Assembly: GCF_015350975.1 (NCBI RefSeq)
Contig: NZ_JADKRX010000010.1
Coordinates: 1 to 64,000, forward strand
Origin: Curtobacterium sp. VKM Ac-1395
GTDB lineage: Bacteria; Actinomycetota; Actinomycetes; Actinomycetales; Microbacteriaceae
Length of the DNA: 64,000 nt
Direction: 5' to 3'
Every line of letters starts with the position of its first letter. The stretch's first letter is position 1. The notes below the pieces were generated by a model. That model had not been told where the DNA came from. It made no database searches and saw nothing but the letters and a program-made list of their open reading frames with translations. The position numbers were made by a program, and so were the translations under genes. Shown here in pieces: positions 38,811-47,601 of this stretch.

Positions 38811-39245
38811 TCAGCCGCAGACCTTGCTGAGCGACTTCGTCGAGGACTGCGCGTCCGTGATGGCCGACTGCAGCTTCGACGCGTCGGCCGACCCCGGGGC
38901 CTTCGCGTACGTCTCGAGCTCCCCGACGAGCTTCGAGAACGACTGCTCGAACTCGGACGCCGCCGCGTGCACCTGCTCGTTCGTCACGGCGTCGGTGGCG
39001 GACTTGAGCTTGCTGTCGAACTCCTGCAGTTCGGAGACGGCCTTCTCCGGGTCGCTCTGCAGGTTCGCCGACTGCTCCTGCAGCTGGCTCGCGACGGACT
39101 TCATGTCACCTTCGAGCGACTTGCACGCGGCCGCCTTGGACTGTCCCTCGGGCGCGGCCGCGTCGCCGCCGGAGCCGCCCGAGGCGCAGCCGGCGAGCAA
39201 CAGGGCCGTGACGACGGCGGTGGTGAGTGCGGCGGTCTTCTTCAT
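38811..39245 (-). CDS. Small helical lipoprotein
   Basis: 144-residue exported protein with signal peptide MKKTAALTTAVVTALLLAGC and the lipobox LAGC (Cys 20). The mature part is predicted helical, Gln/Ser/Lys-rich, ending in SLSKVCG; two further cysteines (about 41 and 143) could form a disulfide. The ATG at 39245 gives a clean signal peptide, whereas the frame upstream is not conserved. Function unknown; stand-alone gene. Confidence 0.85.
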   Translation of the reverse strand: MKKTAALTTAVVTALLLAGCASGGSGGDAAAPEGQSKAAACKSLEGDMKSVASQLQEQSANLQSDPEKAVSELQEFDSKLKSATDAVTNEQVHAAASEFEQSFSKLVGELETYAKAPGSADASKLQSAITDAQSSTKSLSKVCG

Positions 39246-39380
39246 GGTGGTCCCCCGGGTCGCATGGCGAGCCGTGGGCCCGACCGGGACCACGGAGCGT
39301 GCCCGAGCGTACACAGCGGCTCCGAACGGGAACGGTCGACGTGCTGCGGCCAACCGCGACGCGTCCGTGCACCGGTCGCG

Positions 39381-39386
39381 TACGGT
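39381..39386 (+). promoter_or_regulatory. -10 box for the quinone oxidoreductase gene
   Basis: TACGGT ends 7 nt before the ATG at 39394. A GAGGA also lies there, so either leaderless or led initiation is possible. Confidence 0.4.
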
Positions 39387-39393
39387 CGAGGAC

Positions 39394-40371
39394 ATGCAGG
39401 CCATCACCTTCGACGCCCCGGGCGACGAGCGCGTCCTCACCCTCTCCGAACTCCCCGACCCGACGGCGGCTGCCGGCGAGGTCCTGGTCGAGGTCGCCGC
39501 CGCCGGGGTCAACAACGCCGACCTGCAGCAACGCCAGGGGAACTACCCGCCGCCGCCCGGGGCCTCGGACGTGCTCGGCCTCGAGGTCTCCGGCACGATC
39601 CGCGCCCTCGGTGCCGACGTCACCGGGTGGGCCGTCGGCGACCGCGTGTGCGCCCTGCTCGCCGGCGGCGGGTACGCCTCGCTCGTGGTCGTCCCCGCGA
39701 CGCAGCTGCTCCCGGTGCCGGACGGGCTCGACCTGGTCGAGGCGGCCGCGCTGCCCGAGGCGGCCTGCACGGTGTACTCGAACCTCGGCATGATCGCCGG
39801 CCTCCGCCCGGGGCAGACGCTCCTGGTGCACGGCGGCACGGGCGGGATGGGGTCGCACGCGGTCCTCTGGGCGAAGGCCCTCGGCGCCCGGGTGATCGCC
39901 ACCTCGGGTGGGGAGCGCAAGGTCGCGGCGTCGCGGGAGCTCGGCGCGGACCTGGTGATCGACCACCGCACCGAGGACTTCGTCGCCTGTGCGAAGGAGT
40001 TCACGGACGGCGTCGGTGTGGACGTCGTGCTCGACGTCGTCGGTCCGGACTACCTGGAGCGGAACCTCGACGTGCTCGCGCCGAACGGCCACATCGCCGT
40101 CATCGCGTCGGGCAGCGGTACCGAGGCCACGCTGCCCTTCGGCGTGCTCATGCGCAAGCGCGCGACGATCAGCGGCACGACCCTGCGCGCCCGGCCCCTC
40201 GCCGAGAAGGCCGCGATCGTCGAGGCCGTCCGCTACAACGTCTGGCCGTTCGTGGTCGACGGACGGGTCCGCCCGGTGGTCGACGCCGTGCTGCCGCTCG
40301 CCGAGGCCGCCGAGGCACACCGCCGCATCGCGTCCGGCGACGTCATCGGGAAGCTGCTGCTCACGCCGTAG
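39394..40371 (+). CDS. NADPH:quinone oxidoreductase-like MDR protein
   Basis: Zinc-free medium-chain reductase of 325 residues. It has the GroES-like N-domain (VNNADLQQRQGNYPPPPG, about 42-59) and the Rossmann motif LVHGGTGGMGSHAVLWAKALGA (about 148-169, AXXGXXG class), ending DVIGKLLL, the QOR-family tail. It resembles the PIG3/TP53I3 type of quinone reductases. Likely detoxifies quinones or enones. Confidence 0.92.
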   Translation: MQAITFDAPGDERVLTLSELPDPTAAAGEVLVEVAAAGVNNADLQQRQGNYPPPPGASDVLGLEVSGTIRALGADVTGWAVGDRVCALLAGGGYASLVVVPATQLLPVPDGLDLVEAAALPEAACTVYSNLGMIAGLRPGQTLLVHGGTGGMGSHAVLWAKALGARVIATSGGERKVAASRELGADLVIDHRTEDFVACAKEFTDGVGVDVVLDVVGPDYLERNLDVLAPNGHIAVIASGSGTEATLPFGVLMRKRATISGTTLRARPLAEKAAIVEAVRYNVWPFVVDGRVRPVVDAVLPLAEAAEAHRRIASGDVIGKLLLTP

Positions 40372-40381
40372 CGCGGGACGA

Positions 40382-40447
40382 CGTCGCACCACCGGTGTCG
40401 GCTCGAACCGTGCACGGAGGCGGCGCGAGCCCACTTCCGTCGTGCGG
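40382..40447. repeat. 66-nt palindromic intergenic repeat, copy B
   Basis: Partner of 24506-24571 (51 of 66 bases identical without gaps). It also lies between convergent genes, 11 nt after the reductase stop. Confidence 0.65.
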
Positions 40448-40461
40448 ATGCGGACGGAACC

Positions 40462-40510
40462 GCCTGGAGGCCCGGGGCGCGTCCGGCGGGCCGGCACCGG
40501 CCCTCCAGGC
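40462..40510. terminator. GGAGGC-armed terminator hairpin
   Basis: Arms GCCTGGAGGCCCGG / CCGGCCCTCCAGGC between the convergent reductase and ABC-transporter genes. Confidence 0.6.
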
Positions 40511-40521
40511 TGCCGCGGTCG

Positions 40522-41262
40522 CTACGCGCCGACGCGGGCGAGGAACTCCACGAGCGCCGGGTGCTGCGGGGCGTCGAGGACCGCGGCCGGCGCACCCTGC
40601 TCGACGACCTCGCCGCGGTGCAGGAACACGATGCGGTCGGCGACGTTCCGCGCGAAGTGCATCTCGTGCGTGGTCATCAGGATCGTGGAGCCCTGCTGCT
40701 TGAGCTCGGTGACCAGGTCGAGCACCTCCCCGACGAGCATCGGGTCGAGGGCGCTCGTGACCTCGTCGAGGAGCAGCAGCTCGGGGTCGGACGCGATGGC
40801 GCGGACGATCGCGACGCGCTGCTGCTGCCCGCCGGAGAGCCGGTCCGGGTACGACCCCGCGAAGTCGGCGAGACCGATCCGGTCGAGCAGCCGTCGGGCG
40901 GTCTGCTCCGCGGTCGCCCGGTCGACGCCGTGCACCTTCCGCGACGCCAGCGTCACGTTGTCGAGCACGGTGATGTGCGGGAACAGGTTGAACTGCTGGA
41001 ACACGACGCCGATGCGGGCCCTGGTGGCGTCGACGTCCACGCGGGGGTCGGAGATGTCGGTGCCCTGCAGCAGGACCTGGCCGTCGTCGATGCCCTCGAG
41101 CAGGTTCACCGTCTTGAGCAGCGTCGACTTGCCCGAGCCGGACGCGCCGATGACGCAGATGACCTGGTGCTGGTCGACGGTCAGGTCGATGCCGCGCAGG
41201 ACCTCGTGCTCGCCGAACGACTTCCGGAGCCCGCGGAGCTCGAGGACGGGTGCGTCGGTCAT
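40522..41262 (-). CDS. Polar amino-acid ABC transporter, ATP-binding protein
   Basis: GlnQ/HisP-type ATPase of 246 residues. Walker A GASGSGKSTLL (about 39-49), Q-loop FQQFNLFPH, signature LSGGQQQRVAI, Walker B LLLLDEVTSALDP, and the switch histidine in TTHEMHFAR are all intact. The ATG overlaps the permease stop as ATGA. Last gene of the SBP-permease-ATPase operon. Confidence 0.95.
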   Translation of the reverse strand: MTDAPVLELRGLRKSFGEHEVLRGIDLTVDQHQVICVIGASGSGKSTLLKTVNLLEGIDDGQVLLQGTDISDPRVDVDATRARIGVVFQQFNLFPHITVLDNVTLASRKVHGVDRATAEQTARRLLDRIGLADFAGSYPDRLSGGQQQRVAIVRAIASDPELLLLDEVTSALDPMLVGEVLDLVTELKQQGSTILMTTHEMHFARNVADRIVFLHRGEVVEQGAPAAVLDAPQHPALVEFLARVGA

Positions 41263-42143
41263 ACGGTGCCGCCGATCTGTTCGCGCCGCTGCTGCCGACG
41301 GGCGATCGCGTCCGTGACCCGGATGAGCGGCAGGCTGATCACGACGAAGAGCAGGCCGGCGACCAGGTACGGCGTGAAGTTGTAGGTCTCGGCCTGGGCG
41401 ATCTGTGCGGAGCGCACGGCGTCGACCGCGCCGAGGATCGACACCAGGCCGACGTCCTTCTGCATCGAGACGAAGTCGTTCATCAGCGCGGGGGTGACCT
41501 TGCGGATCGCCTGCGGCAGCACGACCAGCCGCAGCGTCTGGGTGTGGGACAGGCCGAGCGACCGCGCGGCCAGGCGCTGGGACGGGTGCACGGCCTCCAT
41601 GCCGGCGCGGAGCACCTCGGCGACGTAGGACGAGTACGTCAGCACGATCGCGATGGTGCCCCAGAACTCCGGCGGCAGCCGGGGGAAGACGCCGAGCCCG
41701 GGCAGGCCGAAGCCGACCAGGTAGAGCACGATGATGAGCGGCAGGCCACGGAAGAGGTCGGTGTAGGCGGTCGCGAGCACCCGGAGCGGGAAGAACACCG
41801 GGCTGCGCAGGCCCCGGACGACGGCGAGCACGGTGCCGAACACCGCGACGCCGATCGAGGCGAAGAACAGGATCCGCACGTTCAGCCACAGGCCGAGCAG
41901 GATGTCGGGGAACGTCGAGGCGGCGACGCCCGGGTCGAAGAACGACTGCTGGACGGCGGCCCAGCCGGGGGTGTTGACGACGCCGAAGTACGCGACGGCC
42001 AGGACGACGAGCGTCGAGACGACGGACAGGACGACGGAGCGACGGCCGCGCTGGCGGCGCCAGAGACGGCGTTCGAGCTCGATCTGGCTGGGTGCCGGTG
42101 CTGCGACCGGGGTGCCCGCGCCGGCTCCTGCTGGGAGGGTCAC
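41259..42143 (-). CDS. Polar amino-acid ABC transporter, permease
   Basis: HisM/GlnP-type permease of 294 residues with about five membrane helices. The EAA loop lies in EAVHPSQRLAARSLGLSHTQ (about 185-204), the coupling site for the ATPase. A cytoplasmic Arg-rich N-terminal region of about 40 residues precedes TM1. Single permease, so probably a homodimer. It follows the binding protein by 3 nt. Confidence 0.93.
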   Translation of the reverse strand: MTLPAGAGAGTPVAAPAPSQIELERRLWRRQRGRRSVVLSVVSTLVVLAVAYFGVVNTPGWAAVQQSFFDPGVAASTFPDILLGLWLNVRILFFASIGVAVFGTVLAVVRGLRSPVFFPLRVLATAYTDLFRGLPLIIVLYLVGFGLPGLGVFPRLPPEFWGTIAIVLTYSSYVAEVLRAGMEAVHPSQRLAARSLGLSHTQTLRLVVLPQAIRKVTPALMNDFVSMQKDVGLVSILGAVDAVRSAQIAQAETYNFTPYLVAGLLFVVISLPLIRVTDAIARRQQRREQIGGTV

Positions 42144-42146
42144 GTG

Positions 42147-42968
42147 CTACTTCAGGACGGGCGTGTTCGTCTCCGACGACAGCCACTTGGTCTGCAGGTC
42201 CTGCAGCGTGCCGTCGTCGTCGAGCTTCTCGACGGCCGAGTCGACCTTCTTCGTCAACCCGGAGTCCTTCGGCAGCACGAACCCGAACTGGTCGCCCGTG
42301 CCGTCTGCGGGGAACTGCGCCGAGACGGTGCCTTCGTCGAGCTGCGCGGCGGACATGTAGAAGGCGGTGGGCAGGTCGGTGACGATGGCGTCGATCTGGC
42401 CGGACTTCAGTGCCAGCACGGCGTCGTCGTTCGAGTTGAACACCTGCGGGGTGACGCCGAGGGTGTCCTTGACGCTGGTGATGCTCGTCGAGCCGGCAGC
42501 GACGCCGATCGTGTCCTGCTTGAGCGCCGCGATCGTGGTGTCGTCGACCGCCTTGGACTTCTTCGTCGTCACGACGGCCTGGGTCGTCGTGTAGTACGGC
42601 GACGACATGTCGACGGCCTTCTTGCGCTGCGACGAGATCGAGAACTGCTGGACGTTGAGGTCCCAGTCCTTCGGGCCGGGAGCGACCGCGCTGTCGAAGG
42701 TCGAGCGCTTCCACATGACGTCGGACTTCGCGTAGCCCATCTCCTTCGCGACGGCGTAGGCCACGGCCGACTCGAAGCCCTTGCCGGACTGCGGCTTGTC
42801 GTCCTCCACCCACGGGGAGTACGCGGGCTGCCCGGTCGCGATCGTGAGCTTGCCGTCGGTCACGGTGCCGTCGGCACCGCCCGAGCTGCCGGCGCTGCAC
42901 GAGGACAGGGCGATCGCGGCGACGGCGGCGGTCGCGACGGCGAGGGACAGGCGGAGATGACGGGTCAC
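42147..42968 (-). CDS. Polar amino-acid ABC transporter, substrate-binding lipoprotein
   Basis: Extracellular type-II periplasmic-binding-fold lipoprotein of 273 residues. The signal peptide ends at the lipobox LSSC (Cys about 24). The mature part begins with the TVTDGKLTIATGQPAYSPW motif and has GFESAVAYAVAKEMGY and KSGQIDAIVTDLPTAFYM, typical of SBP family 3. GTG start at 42968 with GAAGG 7 nt upstream. Ligand (Gln, Glu, Arg or other polar amino acid) is not readable. Confidence 0.93.
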   Translation of the reverse strand: MTRHLRLSLAVATAAVAAIALSSCSAGSSGGADGTVTDGKLTIATGQPAYSPWVEDDKPQSGKGFESAVAYAVAKEMGYAKSDVMWKRSTFDSAVAPGPKDWDLNVQQFSISSQRKKAVDMSSPYYTTTQAVVTTKKSKAVDDTTIAALKQDTIGVAAGSTSITSVKDTLGVTPQVFNSNDDAVLALKSGQIDAIVTDLPTAFYMSAAQLDEGTVSAQFPADGTGDQFGFVLPKDSGLTKKVDSAVEKLDDDGTLQDLQTKWLSSETNTPVLK

Positions 42969-43054
42969 GGTCGGGCCTTCGTGCGGGGGCGTGGGGGCAG
43001 GGAGAATCGTACGGGGAACTGGTACACCACCGCGACCGGCACCGTCATGGGGCG

Positions 43055-43534
43055 TCAGGACGAGAGCGTGAAGTCCTCGAACGAGAAGCCCGGGGAGACC
43101 AGGCAGCTCACCAGGACCTCGCCGTCGCCGGGCAGGGTCCGCTGCCAAACGCCACCGCGGACGAACGCCTGCGCGTCGTTCACGCGGTCACGACCGGCGT
43201 CCGGCCCGAGGGTGATCTGCGCCCCGGGTTCGGGCTGGTCGCCGGACCCGCCGAGCTCGAGCACGACGGAGTCCGGTCCGTGCCACATCCAGATCTCGTC
43301 GCTCGTGACCCGGTGCCACGCGGAGGACTCCCCCGGTGGCAGCAGGAAGTGGATGAGGGTCGCGGCGGGACGCTCACCCGCGGACGTGGTCACGGTCGCT
43401 GGGGAGGTCCAGGTGCGGACGTACCAGCCGCCCTCCGGGTGGGGCTCCATCCCGAGGGCCGCGGCGCGCTGGGGCACGTCGAGCCACTCGATGACCTCGC
43501 CGTCGACGGTCCGTCGTGCCATCTGCTTCGTCAT
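43055..43534 (-). CDS. Cupin (Cupin_5 / DUF985) family protein
   Basis: A 159-residue single-domain cupin. It has the DUF985 features MEPHPEGGWYVRTW (about 29-42), TLIHFLLPPGESSAWHRVTSDEIWMWHGP (metal His/Glu region, about 59-87), and a closing VLVSCLVSPGFSFEDF. It is the third gene of an operon with an SAHH-like protein and an amidohydrolase, overlapping the latter by 4 nt. Some relatives are sugar-epimerase-like, but no activity is established. Confidence 0.88.
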   Translation of the reverse strand: MTKQMARRTVDGEVIEWLDVPQRAAALGMEPHPEGGWYVRTWTSPATVTTSAGERPAATLIHFLLPPGESSAWHRVTSDEIWMWHGPDSVVLELGGSGDQPEPGAQITLGPDAGRDRVNDAQAFVRGGVWQRTLPGDGEVLVSCLVSPGFSFEDFTLSS

Positions 43535-44820
43535 GCGACCATCTTCCCGCGGATGACCGTGGCGACCGCGCGCCCGGCCCCGTCCTCCACGAGTTCGGCG
43601 AGCGCGTCGGGCACCGTGCGGCTGTCCACGTCGAACACGGCCAGGTCGGCGCGGGCCCCGACGGCGAGGTGCCCGATCCGGTCCTGCCCGACGGCGAGCC
43701 CCATCGCGTGCGCCCCGCCGAGCGTCGCCGCCGCGAGCAGCCGTCCGTGCAGGTCGCGGTCGCCGTACCCCTGCGCGCGGGCGATCCGGTGCAGTGCGGT
43801 GACGTCGGCCATCAGGTCGAGCGACGGGGACGAGGACAGCGAGTCCGTGCCGATCGCGATCGGGCTGCCCTCACGGAGGTAGTCGGCGACGGGCGGCGGG
43901 TCGAGGCCGATGACCGCGTTCGACCGTGGGCACAGCGCCACGGCCGTCCCGCGGGCGCGGAGCAGCGCCCGGTCCTCGGCCGTCATGTAGACGCCGTGCG
44001 CGATGTGGCAATCCGGCCCGAGCACGCCGAGTCGGTCCACGAAGGCGGTCGCGCTCGCACCGAACCCGAGCGCGCGCATGGCCCGGAACGACGGCACGTT
44101 CGCCAGGTGCCAGTCGGTGCCGTGCAGGTCGGTGCCGTCAGCCCCCGCGAGCCGCTCCCCCTCGAAGGCCGCTTCGCCGAGGTGCAGGTGCAGCCGCAGC
44201 CCGCGCTGTCGCACGATGTCGGGCAGTTCCAGCAGGGGCGCGACGTCGAGCGAGTACGGCGCGTGCGGGGAGAGTCCGGCCCCCGGCGTGGTCGGGATCC
44301 GGGCGAGTTCGTCGAGGACCTGGGCGCGGCCGTGCTGCTGCCAGGCCGCGTTCTCCCAGTCCATCACCTCCCAGTAGGCGATCCCGCCGAGGCCGGCGTC
44401 CTCGAGCGCGGTCGCGGCCTCGATGTCCGTCACGACGTCGGCGATGCTCGTCACCCCCGCGGCGATCGAGCGGCGCGCGCCCTCCGCGGCTTCGGCCCGC
44501 CAGTCGTGCGGTTCGGCGTAGTCGCGGTTGAACGCGGCGGCCCAGTCCTCGAACCCGTCGTACTGACCGGAGCCGACACTGTCCATGCCGGTGTACTGCA
44601 GGTGCGAGTGCGCGTTCACGAGTCCCGGCAGCAGGGCACCGCGCCAGCGCCGCTCGGTGAACGCGGAGCCGTCGAGCTGGTCGACGACCCAGGACCGCTC
44701 GCCGACGTGCAGGATCCGCCCGTCCCGCACCGCGACGGCGCCGTCGGCGATGGGCGGCGCGGTCATCGGCACCACGATGCGGGCCGAGTGCACGGTGGTC
44801 GCGGCCGTCAGCTCGCTCAC
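43531..44820 (-). CDS. Amidohydrolase of the SAH/MTA deaminase-like family
   Basis: Metal-dependent hydrolase of 429 residues with a beta-sandwich and TIM barrel. Metal and catalytic ligands: NAHSHLQYTGMDS (about 66-78), LHLHLGEAAFEGE (His and Glu), IAHGVYMTAED, and GTDSLSSSPSLDLM (Asp). This set fits the MTA/SAH deaminase and TrzN/AtzB group. The GTG overlaps the SAHH-like stop (GTGA), making a SAH-related substrate plausible. It could equally deaminate another purine or pterin. Confidence 0.85.
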   Translation of the reverse strand: MSELTAATTVHSARIVVPMTAPPIADGAVAVRDGRILHVGERSWVVDQLDGSAFTERRWRGALLPGLVNAHSHLQYTGMDSVGSGQYDGFEDWAAAFNRDYAEPHDWRAEAAEGARRSIAAGVTSIADVVTDIEAATALEDAGLGGIAYWEVMDWENAAWQQHGRAQVLDELARIPTTPGAGLSPHAPYSLDVAPLLELPDIVRQRGLRLHLHLGEAAFEGERLAGADGTDLHGTDWHLANVPSFRAMRALGFGASATAFVDRLGVLGPDCHIAHGVYMTAEDRALLRARGTAVALCPRSNAVIGLDPPPVADYLREGSPIAIGTDSLSSSPSLDLMADVTALHRIARAQGYGDRDLHGRLLAAATLGGAHAMGLAVGQDRIGHLAVGARADLAVFDVDSRTVPDALAELVEDGAGRAVATVIRGKMVA

Positions 44821-46505
44821 GCGGGGTCCCCGAAGCGGCTGGTGCGGACGTCCGGCTCGCGGTCTGCCGGGTGTTCGGCAACCCGGTCGGGAGGCTCGGC
44901 GTGCGCCCCGAAGGCGGCGAGCGCCGCGCGGGCGGTCGCCTCGTCCACCGCGGGGTCGATCGGCACCACGGCGCGCTCGAGCTCGTCGCCGTGCTCGAGG
45001 AGCATCCGCACGGCACCGAGCTGCGCCGCGAAGGAGAGGTCCATGATCTCGACCGGGTTGCCCTCGGCAGCGGTGATGTTGATGCACCCGCCGCGGTCGA
45101 GCACGACCGGCCCGGATGCGGCCCCGGGGAAGGTCAGACGTTCGGCCTTCCGCCCGACGGTGCGCAGCGTGGCTCCCGCGGCGAGGGCGGCGTCGAGCGC
45201 GACCTCCTGCTCGATCCCACCAGCGACCGCGACCACGGCGTCGGGAGCGCAGGCACGCAGCACGTCGAGGCTGATCGTGTCGGTGACGCCGGTGGCGCTC
45301 ATCACCACCTCGGCCTCGCGCACGGCGTCGACGAGCGGGGCGACGGCGTACCCGGCGAACAGCGCCTGGAGCGCGCGCACGGGGTCGGTCTCGGCGACCG
45401 TGACGGTGAACCCGAGGGCACGGAGCACCAGGGCGACCCCTTCGCCGACGTGCCCGTACCCGGCGACGACCGCCGAGCCTCCCGGCTGGACCCGATGTGC
45501 GCCGGACGTGAGCCCGTCGACGAGGTCGAGGACCGCGAACACCGTCGACTGCCCGGTGCCGTACCGGTTGTCGAAGAAGGTCTTGGTGCGGGCGTCGTTC
45601 ACGGCGACCACGGGGATGCCGAGCGCGCCCCGGGCGGCCATCACGCGCAGGGGGCGGAGGCCGCTCGTGGTCTCCTCCGCCGCGCCCAGCATCGTCGGCA
45701 GCAGGTCCGGGCGCTCCTGGTGGGCCAGGCGGATCACGTGCGCGCCATCGTCGAGCAGGATGTGCGGGCGGGTGTCGAGCATCGCCAGCGCGAGGTCCTT
45801 CTGCCGGGCCGTCGTCGCGGTGGACTCGGCGAACACGGGCAGGCCAGCGCGTCGGAGCGCGTCGGCGACGGCGTCGTCGGTCTCGTCGGCGTGGGCGTAG
45901 ACGACGACCTCGGCGCCGGCGTCACGGAGGAGCAGGCTCAGCACGGCGGTCTTCGGTTCGAGGACCATGGCGACGCCGACGCGGGTGCCGCGGAGCAGGC
46001 CGCCGTCGCGGAGCTCGCCGGCGACCGCGCGGGAGACCGGCATCGACCGTCGTGCCCAGCGGAGACGGGCGTCGGCGGCGGGGTCGTCCTCGGGGTCGCG
46101 GCCCGTGGAGACGAGGAACACGTCGTCCGAGAGCATCGGCACGGCCAGCACCCCGGGTCGGGCGGGGGCGACCGGACCGAAGGCGTCCTCGTCGACCGCG
46201 GGGAGGTGGCGTCCGGCGTCGACCACGACGAGCGTCGCGCCGCGGGGGCGGTCGGCCTCGCGCTCGACGGCGGCGGTGCTCTCCTCGGGGTCGCCCAGGC
46301 ACCAGAGCTGGTCGACGGGTTCGTGGTCGGCGGCGGCGCGGGCGCCGAGGGCCGTCAGCAGCGCGTGGAGGGCCTGGCGGTCGCGGGCGTCACCTCCGAC
46401 CAGGCGGAAGCGGCGGGCGGCGACGAGCAGGTTCGTGGCGGCGGCGAAGCGTCGCACGGCCGCCGAGGCCCAGGAGCGCGTCGCGACGTCGGGTCCTGGC
46501 GGCAT
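44817..46505 (-). CDS. Divergent S-adenosylhomocysteine hydrolase-like protein
   Basis: 562 residues. From about 150 it aligns with adenosylhomocysteinase: DDGAHVI (Asp), EETTSGLRPL (Glu), NDARTKTFFDNRYGTGQS (Lys and Asp), the NAD loop GYGHVGEGVA and the C-terminal GCINITAAEGNPVEIMD and LSFAAQL. The N-terminal HMT-QTAVL signature is replaced by MVLEPKTAVL, so a substrate-site histidine is missing, and the following Cys/Asn region is also different. About 130 unrelated residues precede the core. It is probably a paralogue with altered substrate. TACGAT 6 nt before the ATG marks a leaderless promoter; operon with amidohydrolase and cupin. Confidence 0.8.
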   Translation of the reverse strand: MPPGPDVATRSWASAAVRRFAAATNLLVAARRFRLVGGDARDRQALHALLTALGARAAADHEPVDQLWCLGDPEESTAAVEREADRPRGATLVVVDAGRHLPAVDEDAFGPVAPARPGVLAVPMLSDDVFLVSTGRDPEDDPAADARLRWARRSMPVSRAVAGELRDGGLLRGTRVGVAMVLEPKTAVLSLLLRDAGAEVVVYAHADETDDAVADALRRAGLPVFAESTATTARQKDLALAMLDTRPHILLDDGAHVIRLAHQERPDLLPTMLGAAEETTSGLRPLRVMAARGALGIPVVAVNDARTKTFFDNRYGTGQSTVFAVLDLVDGLTSGAHRVQPGGSAVVAGYGHVGEGVALVLRALGFTVTVAETDPVRALQALFAGYAVAPLVDAVREAEVVMSATGVTDTISLDVLRACAPDAVVAVAGGIEQEVALDAALAAGATLRTVGRKAERLTFPGAASGPVVLDRGGCINITAAEGNPVEIMDLSFAAQLGAVRMLLEHGDELERAVVPIDPAVDEATARAALAAFGAHAEPPDRVAEHPADREPDVRTSRFGDPA

Positions 46506-46511
46506 GGGTCA

Positions 46512-46517
46512 ATCGTA
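46512..46517 (-). promoter_or_regulatory. -10 box for the SAHH-like operon
   Basis: TACGAT ends 6 nt before the ATG at 46505, supporting that start and a leaderless operon mRNA. Confidence 0.45.
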
Positions 46518-46565
46518 GGGCGGGGCCTGTCGCCGCCGCTGCCGCTGCCGTCGGCGTCCTCGTCG

Positions 46566-47528
46566 TCAGTCGAGTGGGCGGGGGTGGGGTGCGTCGTACC
46601 ACCCGGATCCCGCCGCTCCGACTCCGGTCAGGTCGAGGCCCTGGCGGCGCGTCCGGTTCCGGAAGTGCACCTGCACGCCGATGAGCACCGCGACCCCGAT
46701 CGCCGACACGAGCGCGAGCCCCACCACGTAGAGCGTCGACGCGAGCCCGGAGATCGCCAGGGGCACGGCACCGTTCCGCGCGGCGGACAGCGGCGTGCGG
46801 GTGAACACGAAGGCGAGCAGCGTCGAGATCGTCGCGTTCGAGTCGTACAGCCCGTGCAGCAGCGACACCACGACGTAGGTCACCAGGACGGTCCAGGTCC
46901 AGCGGAAGCGGGGCCGCCCGTGGGACGCGCCGAACAGCACGGCACCGAGGATCGCCGTCCAGAGCACGTGGCCGACCGGGGACAGGATCGCGCGGATCAC
47001 CTCGGTCTGCAGCAGGGACACCAGGTCGATGCCACGGGCGGTGATCGCCGCGTTGAAGGCGTACCCGGCCGACTCGAACGCCGCGAAGCCCGCACCCACG
47101 GTCGCGCCGAGGAGCGCCCCCTGCCTGGCGGTCTTCGGGCGGACGCGCCACCCCACCACGACGAGCAGGACGCCCTTGACGAACTCCTCCACGAAGCCGA
47201 CCACGACGTAGATGAGCGCGCCCTGTCGGAGGTCCGACTCGAGCAGCGACGCCCCGAGCACGCCGAGGATCCCGCCGACGAAGAACGCCGTGACGAGCTG
47301 CATCGTGCTGACCGTCCCCGTGACCCGTTCGATCACGAAGAGCACCACGGTGAAGGGCACCAGGAAGCTGCCCAGCAGGATGATCGTCGGGACGAGGTTC
47401 GTGTTGCTGGTGAACACCGTCACGACGATCGTCACTGCCCAGAGCAGGAAGCCGACGAGCAGGGTCTTCCACCACCAGCCTCGGCGGTGGTGCGGGTGGT
47501 CCACGGGGACGGCAGAGGGCAGGGCCAT
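46566..47528 (-). CDS. PrsW-family intramembrane metalloprotease
   Basis: Polytopic membrane protein of 320 residues with about eight segments. PrsW/CAAX-type motifs are present: VEEFVKG (EExxK, about 112-118), AFESAGYAF (FExxxY), GHVLWTA and SLLHGLYD with the metal histidines. PrsW cleaves anti-sigma factors in Bacillus; the target here is unknown and no sigma/anti-sigma pair is nearby. The soluble C-terminal tail ends in DAPHPRPLD. Start at 47528 chosen at the family opening. Confidence 0.88.
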   Translation of the reverse strand: MALPSAVPVDHPHHRRGWWWKTLLVGFLLWAVTIVVTVFTSNTNLVPTIILLGSFLVPFTVVLFVIERVTGTVSTMQLVTAFFVGGILGVLGASLLESDLRQGALIYVVVGFVEEFVKGVLLVVVGWRVRPKTARQGALLGATVGAGFAAFESAGYAFNAAITARGIDLVSLLQTEVIRAILSPVGHVLWTAILGAVLFGASHGRPRFRWTWTVLVTYVVVSLLHGLYDSNATISTLLAFVFTRTPLSAARNGAVPLAISGLASTLYVVGLALVSAIGVAVLIGVQVHFRNRTRRQGLDLTGVGAAGSGWYDAPHPRPLD

Positions 47529-47601
47529 GCGCCCATCGTGCTCCGAGGACGGGCGAACCGGGCCGGGAATGTCCACGACCGCCGCGGTGGTTCTCCCCGG
47601 C

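Noticed and set aside
40522..42968. A long minus-strand frame joining the ABC ATPase to upstream sequence
   Set aside because: The ATPase starts at 41262 with an ATGA overlap; the extension is a shadow of the permease and binding-protein genes.
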